Shown here piece after piece: positions 58,250 to 64,000 of a stretch of DNA of 64,000 nucleotides. Every line of letters begins with the position of its first letter. Positions within the stretch are counted from its first letter, which is position 1. The notes under the pieces are model-generated. The model saw only the letters and a list, made by a program, of their open reading frames with translations, was not told where the DNA came from and made no database searches. The stretch is taken from contig RDEW01000024.1 in NCBI GenBank assembly GCA_011109175.1, positions 329,005 to 393,004 on the forward strand, written 5' to 3'. Made by a program: the position numbers and the translations under genes. Source of the stretch: Dicyema japonicum. Its lineage: Eukaryota > Dicyemida > Rhombozoa > Dicyemidae.

Positions 58250-58825
58250 CTCGCATAAAGCAATCCCAATTCGTTGCTTTAGCAAGACTGTTTCCCGCAC
58301 GTCTTTTCTACAGTGTGCCAATTTCCCCCGTTTCTTTCAAGAAAGAGGCTATGATACTTCTCGCAGATGTTTCATTGCCATTGTATAAAACGAAAACGGA
58401 TTGCATTTTCACTATAACTTTTAATTTTGATTTTCTCGGCCAGATATGATGCTGATCCAGCAGGTGCACCGAGCTGATTATATAGAGTTCGAGAAAGAAT
58501 CCAAAACAGTGCAGTCCATTCGAGCGATTTTGCCTCGTGAACGGAAGAATTAGTTAGTCAATCCGGTCTTTCCCAGTCTCCGTGATTCAATCCACAAGCT
58601 CCAGCATTGTGGAAGCCTGTAGCATTAAGAGCATGCATGACAATGTTGTTCATAAAAACATGGCAGGGTGCTCTGCTAGCACTCGTTTTGCACGAAAACG
58701 GAAGCAGCACTTTGACATCGACGATCCCATAATGACATTGGTATTCGACAAACATCAACTCCCAGGCGAGTGCGATCCCAATTCAAATAAAGTCATCTTC
58801 AAAAAGTCCATAAGGAGGAACACGA
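58250..58825 (-). pseudogene. RLE-type LINE nuclease region inside block B
   Basis: Paralogue of 42600-43165. Minus frame: EYQCHYGIVDVKVLLPFSCK, then SASRAPCHVFMNNIVMHALN. The histidine of H-x-L-S-C and the R-H pair are altered here (L-P-F-S-C and P-C-H), so it has decayed further than the A copy. Confidence 0.7.
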
Positions 58826-59759
58826 GAGTACATCGAGGAAATTATTGTATACGAATCATTGTTTTTTTGGTTGTAAATTAAAATTCCCCAAAAAATATAT
58901 TTTTAATATAAAACTAATAAAAAATAACAATTTAATAATAAAATTTAAATAATGGCGGAATTTGATTGTCTAATGGTGTGCTGTCTAATAACATTAGTAT
59001 GAAATTAAAATAAATACATTCTTTCATAAAGAATTTAATTAAATGCTATCTGATTCTGTGCTGTTATCTAAAAAAATAAATTCAATTTTTAATCTGTTTC
59101 GCAAAAGTAATGAAATCACCTATATACAAAAAACTTGTAAAGCACATTCTATATTTAGGTTAACAAAACAAAATAACTTATCAGAAATTCAATTTTCTCA
59201 TTCCTGAATATCTGAATTTATTTCCACCTAATATGTTTATTAATTTCCAGTTCAGTTAGAAATGTATAAGATTTTTATCAAATCAGTTCTGTTGATTAAA
59301 AATAGCTGAAATCTTCCAAAAATCCTTTTCCGCCAATTTTCGCATACAATCATTATCTAAAACGTATTCTCTTAGTTTTCCAAATGACAAATTCAACATA
59401 TGGAAGTGGAAGGTATGGGAACTTTTTGGTGTTTGTAGAACAGCCGTTTTCCGAATCTCTATAATCGATTGCACTCCGAAAAAGTAGGTTCGAGGTGTAT
59501 TAATTATTTGTTAGACGAAGAATCCAATATCCCATAGTAAACAGTAGATCATATTTTTGACTTATCATAAGTCATCCCGTAATATGACTCACTTGTCTGT
59601 TTCTAATACTATCAAAGAAAGACCAACAATCATCACAGACCACGTGGATCTTCCTAATGATCCCAAAGAATGCCAGACTATCAACACAGCCCATGTGATT
59701 GTTCTTAATATCAACTCTGAGTTACAGACCATGAGGGCGTGCCTGATGTCTCCACAAAA

Positions 59760-60435
59760 GGACTAAATATCAGCGTTACTTATTCTCCTAATATTGCCAA
59801 AAAGAACCAACTATTGGGGGATACTCAGAGAAAGTATATATTCTATTTATATAGTCACTAAACTCACCTGATTTGTTTTGTTAATGTTTGTGTCGTTTAT
59901 ATTATAGAATAAACAACGTGTTTTTGGTTCGACTGTCAAGAGTACTGTAAAAAAGATATTGAGGAGATCAAGGTTATTGAAGTCGGCTAAGGGGAAGAAA
60001 GTGAGGAGAATGAGAGGACGAACAATCTGGCAAAAAATATATTAGAGAATACTAAGAAGAGTGAGAACAGCTAAAAAAAGTCTCAAAAACCACGTGTTAG
60101 TTAGCAGTCTATGTGACCTTATCCGAAGCTATTCGAACATTTCAGGTTTCCGAATAATGTTGCTATTGCAGATATTATTACCAAAGTACACGCTTCATAA
60201 TTGACAAGCTCTGAGATAAAGAATTTTCTAAGATCCAACAGACATTTTCTACCAGGAAATTTAGAAAATTATGTAATTTGTATGTGTAACAAAAAGTTTT
60301 AGTGTTTTTATTGTTTAGTTATAAAGTTAAATTTTTGGGTTAATTTTTTTAGTTTTTACGTTAATAAAGTTAATTTTTTAATAGGCACTTAATATTCACT
60401 ACAAAATGAAATCAAAAACGAACAATTATATAAGT
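59760..60435. other. Unassigned
   Basis: AT-rich sequence between block B and a LINE tail. A lysine/arginine-rich stretch at 59985-60090 has no recognisable family. Confidence 0.3.
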
Positions 60436-60439
60436 TGAG

Positions 60440-60800
60440 CAAAACAGAACCGTTATCCATGGAAATCATAAGATCGAGATGGAGACTCTTCGGTCACATT
60501 CCGAGGATGGACCTGGATGTCCGTCAAATCACGTAATAGATGAATATTTCATGGAAAAAACAAAATCATTCCGAGGAAGGCCTAGAACAACCTTACCTAT
60601 CACGCTAAATGAAGACCTAAAAGCCATAGGCAGAGAGTTGAAAAACAATGGATGACCTCGATGAACTAAAAGATCTTGCGAAACGGAGAGGCCTTTGGAT
60701 GCGATTGTGCAAAGGGTGGCCGGCGCGGCACAAGAGAACCTTAATTGACTTTTGTTTTTTTATGTGTTCTCGGCAGTGCTGATAATGATAATAATAATAA
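60440..60800 (+). mobile_element. Short LINE-tail element, second copy
   Basis: Nearly identical to 48291-48652, starting with the same AAAACAGAACC and ending TTCTCGGCAGTGCTGATAAT plus TAA repeats, without the doubled GCAGTGCT unit. One- to two-base indels differ between copies. A target duplication is not evident. Confidence 0.75.
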
Positions 60801-60814
60801 AAAAATTCGCCCTA

Positions 60815-61960
60815 ATGATCATATAAGTATGAGATTGTTCACGGAAAGGCCGGATGATCTGCTGCTTGTGCTGAAGAATCTATTTAACGCGAGTATTACT
60901 CATGGATATGCCCCAATTCGATGGAAATGTTCTATTATCAGAATGGTACTCAAACCGGGAAAGTCGGGAGGAACCCTCTCAACTATAGACCGATCAGCCT
61001 CATTTGCTCTATTTCCAAGATTGCTGAGCGAATTATCTTCAAGAGGCTGAACGAGCACATAGAAGAGAGTGGTTTCCTTCTCGCGGAACAATGGGGCTTC
61101 AGACCTGGAAAATCCTGTACGGACTGCATCTACCAGATTCACTTAACGGTATTGAGAGGTCTGGAATTCAAGAGACAAGTCAACCTAGTATGTTTGGATC
61201 TGTCTAAAGCTTTTGATAGCGTGTGTCACGAAGCCCTCCTATCTAAGACTAGCAACTGCGAATATCCGTAAAAAGCACTTTATATGGATAAAGAACTTTC
61301 TAACGTAACGAACTTCCCGAATACGTGTCGGACCATATATGTCAAAAGATATTAGATTGAAGAGGGAGGTTCCACAGGGCTCTATCTTGAGCCCGCTGTT
61401 GTTCAATATATTCTTGTCAGACTTCCCAGTTCCACCAGATATGAACACCAAGATGTTGATACGCGGATGACATTCTAATCATGGATACTTCTGGAAAATC
61501 CACTTTATCGAAAATAGAATCAGGCTATTCGTTGATCAAGTTCAGGACTGGTGCTCCAAGAGAGGGATGACACTCTCTACCGAGAAATCGAGCCATATGA
61601 GAGTAAGTCGCCTACGGAGGCATCGTGTACAGCCTTATTCACTTGGCATCTCAAAAGTGAATTCACTTGCTACCTCGGGTTAGCCATCGATGGAGAAAGT
61701 TCATTCATGGAATATATTTGACGAAGAAGAAAGAAAGCGCTACAAGCGCTTTTCTGTACAAGGAAGCTATCCGTAAGCATGGAGACCTTCCTGTTTGTTT
61801 TCAAGAGAGTTATTCTGCTTGAACTATTGTATGGTTGCGAAGCATGGTTTTTCTCACGCCATATAGATAGAATTATACTACTTAGGGAAAAATCAAGAAG
61901 GTCAGCAATAACGCTGGCCTTGGGGAAAAACTATTCAACACCCTCAGTATAGAAGATAAA
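60815..61960 (+). pseudogene. Jockey/CR1-like LINE reverse transcriptase
   Basis: Blocks in order: WKCSIIRMVLKPGKSGG, then NPLNYRPISLICSISKIAER, EQWGFRPGKSCTDCI, LVCLDLSKAFDSVCHEALLS (first catalytic D), a shifted EVPQGSILSPLLFNIFLSDF-like stretch, and a degraded active site near 61465 (DDILIMDTS). Thumb traces (KRGMTLSTEKSSHMRVSR) follow to about 61640. Several frameshifts. It sits directly behind the LINE-tail element, in the same orientation, as a separate family. Confidence 0.8.
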
Positions 61961-62179
61961 ATTCTTACTCCGGTGAGATACATTGTGGAGAAGAGGATCG
62001 ATGGGATCCACCGATAGAATAAAAAGAAAATGAAGATGAGGTACGTCGGAAGAGTCCAGGCCACATAGGCGGACTCGCATAACCTCTTAATTAACTTTAA
62101 TTTTCTGGACTTCTGAGAAAATTGAACTGTTGCCGACCACATTAATAAAATGTCTTTGAAACACCAATTAAAGTCTGTT

Positions 62180-63173
62180 AAAATTTGACTATTTTTCAAT
62201 TGCGATCGATGAAACAGTCGACAATGTCGGAATTGCACAATTGGCAATCTTTTTTAGAGCCTGTGATTCAGATTTTAATATTTATGAAGAACTGGTGTAA
62301 AGACATCTTTGTAAAACTACTACAAAAGAAGCATGTATGTTTGTGCACACATGGTGCTCCGAATGTGGTTGGACGACATTCTGGTGTTGCTGCCAAATTT
62401 CTGAAATAGAAAAGTTAAATCTCGGGTCATCATTTGTATTATTCATCAGCAAAATTTGTGCTAAAATATTTAAAAATGGAAAATACGATTAGTTTGGCCA
62501 CGAAGACAGTAATATTTCAGAGTCATGTCCTCAACCACCTGTAGTTTAGTAAACTGATGATATATATGAATAATCAGTTCAGCGACATTCCTTTTTATAC
62601 TCAAGTCCGCTGGTTATCACTTTACAAAGTTGAGAAAAATTTTATTTGTTGAGACCGGAAATAATTTTATTTATGGAAATGAAGGCCAATACACAGACGA
62701 AATGAAAACCAGATGAAAGCTTACAAATGGAATTATTGTAAATCCAATCAGATTCTATACTTAAAGCTAAATATTTGGAGGTTGGAATCCCTGCTTTCTT
62801 TTCATATCTTCATGGAAAGTTTAAAAACTATGAAGTTTGCGATAAAAATCATTGCTATGCCTGTGAACAGCTTCTTCAATTTATGAAATTGATAAAAACT
62901 GCTCAAAGAACAAGAATCACTTATGAAAATTTATCCATTTTAATAAAAGTCGGAACTTCACGAATACGTGAATATCAAAAATTGTATCCAAAAAAGATGT
63001 AAAGTAGCTTTCACCAAAATTGAAGGGTTGTGATTAAATAAATAAGTTTCTCTTATTTTTGGTTTTTCATTATAATAAATAATTCTTAGAAATAATATAT
63101 CAGAACCAATCTTCCCTTGATGAGAAAATATTATAAATGCGGCCCTTGAAGCGAAATGAGTTTGACACCCCTG
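62180..63173 (+). mobile_element. hAT transposon, 3' part
   Basis: FSIAIDETVDNVGIAQLAIF contains the first catalytic D region of hAT transposases; THGAPNVVGRHSGVAAKFLK (62350 on) is the second ('TDGAPAMVG'); FYTQVRWLS (62593 on) is the 'hTeVRWLS' block. A later frame, 62775-63002, probably covers the C-terminal region but has no decisive dimerisation motif. The right terminus at 63173 reads inward CAGGGGTGTCAAACTCATTT. The left end is absent. The frame between blocks is broken, so it is inactive. Confidence 0.75.
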
Positions 63174-63249
63174 CTGTAGACATTTCTCTCCCAGCATGTC
63201 TCTCGTCGCTAATGACCTGTAAAACCCTTGTTTTGAGGATTCTACACTC

Positions 63250-63740
63250 CTCTCTGAATTCTGTCGTGAGGCCTGGAGCCATACCTATAAGTTTTCCCTA
63301 CCTTTCATGTTCTTTCATGCTGTATCCCAGAATTTATTTGAAGATCTTTTGGTGTCATCAAACCAATATCGCCATGCCTGTTTGTTTTCGGGGCGTCTTT
63401 CGAGAGCGATGCATGGCTCAACGCCATTCCCAATTAAGTTAGGGTACCTTTCTGGATGATGAATTCGTCCATATTGGGATCTCATTACGACTGTGATTAT
63501 AAGTCTGTGTGCCGCATCCATGCCGATCCGGGGACCAGATCGATTGTTATGGCTTACATCATTTTCTGAAAAAAAAGTGCAGGCAAATCTTCCAGACACA
63601 TAGCCTTGAACGAAGTCGTTTGGGACGTCAACTGCACCGACACGTTTGCCTCTAGAAACACGGTCATCCTTAATGATTTTTTGTTTGTTCCACTTGCCAT
63701 TGAATAAAGTTTAGTTTGGTTGGAATGGTGCCCCAAACCG
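63250..63740 (-). pseudogene. LINE C-terminal tail of a further family
   Basis: Minus frame 63599-63315: IGMDAAHRLIITVVMRSQYG, RIHHPERYPNLIGNGVEPCI, then RRPENKQAWRYWFDDTKRSS and NKFWDTA. The 'RP..k..WR.W.DD...SS...W' pattern fits the tail following the RT in RTE-like elements ('GRP..RWlDDi'). The decayed relative at 29190-29400 confirms that it is a repeat. The hAT end lies just beyond its lower border. Confidence 0.5.
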
Positions 63741-64000
63741 AGGTCGTACTGTATAATAGCACTTTCGCGAAAATATTCGTAAATCTAAGGATGCCTGCAT
63801 ACAGAAATTATATAATGATGAATAATCGAACGCATTATTAAAGACCAAGCATTTCCAAGTATCAACAGGCAAATTAAATTTCGTATTTTACAAAAAACCA
63901 GAACCTTCATGATGATCAAAAACAAAATTTATTTTAAAGATCCGAATGGAAATCACGAGCTTGTCATTTGAATGGACAATGACAATGAAATGGAAGATTT
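63741..64000. other. Unassigned window edge
   Basis: A partly open plus frame (for example INRQIKFRILQKTRTFMMI) runs toward the edge, with no recognised family. Confidence 0.25.

Larger units (their letters stand above)
55275..59755 (+). repeat. Duplicated block B
   Basis: Paralogue of block A (40258-43337 plus 45053-45965), in the same orientation about 15 kb away. It lacks the LINE insertion at the CTTTTTTGG site (empty site near 58860) and carries an internal tandem duplication of about 577 bp (57008 and 57585 starts) that includes a LINE tail and a WD40-like segment. A starts within the remnant transposase, so the duplication boundary cuts that element. Copies differ by scattered substitutions and indels, so the duplication is not recent. 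Confidence 0.85.

Overview
The window is AT-rich eukaryotic DNA, almost certainly from an animal. It is dominated by decayed transposable elements and holds very few host genes. Nothing looks bacterial or organellar. Two lines of sequence evidence point to unusually small spliceosomal introns. The one well-preserved transposase (49721-50771, minus) becomes a single 332-codon frame if two GT...AG segments of 24 and 28 nt are removed. A small host-like gene at 30810-31064 reads through if a 27-nt GTAAAG...TTTAG segment is removed. A striatin-like WD40 gene near 46.1-47.2 kb also has short intron-like breaks. Introns this short, together with metazoan-type LINEs and striatin, would fit a reduced animal such as a dicyemid or orthonectid, but that is an inference and not something the sequence proves.

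Layout. 0-10 kb: LINE tails, fragments of a restriction-like-endonuclease (RLE) LINE, and several suspicious two-copy tandem duplications. 10-14 kb: a tRNA-derived SINE with target-site duplication (TSD), a LINE zinc-knuckle tail, and a pogo-type DNA transposon with inverted ends. 14-17 kb: two assembly gaps flanked by duplicated sequence. 18-26 kb: several decayed non-LTR retrotransposons (endonuclease, linker, reverse transcriptase and tail pieces). 26-29 kb: a SINE fragment and a broken DD34E-type element with a 21-bp repeat array. 30.8-31.1 kb: a compact two-exon gene. 32-39.4 kb: more LINEs and a second SINE. 39.7-46 kb: another decayed DD34E element and duplicated block A, which carries a later LINE insertion. 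46-48 kb: striatin-like gene and a coiled-coil gene candidate. 48-51 kb: LINE tail unit, LINE 5' fragment with a degenerate 2A-like motif, and an apparently intact 1595-bp DD34E transposon. 51-55 kb: unassigned sequence, a LINE and a Tigger-like element. 55.3-59.8 kb: block B, paralogous to block A. 60-64 kb: LINE tail, LINE reverse transcriptase, hAT fragment and another LINE tail.

Main biology. At least three non-LTR families coexist: APE endonuclease with a GRPRTTLP-type tail; RLE with a CCHC/RPDG...D signature; and Jockey/CR1-like RT. They occur with a tRNA SINE and four DNA transposon groups (pogo, Tigger, hAT, DD34E Tc1/IS630-like). The most interesting item is the DD34E group: one intact copy and two decayed relatives all have ends built from arrays of about 21-bp repeats, and the intact copy appears to need splicing of ultrashort introns to make its transposase.
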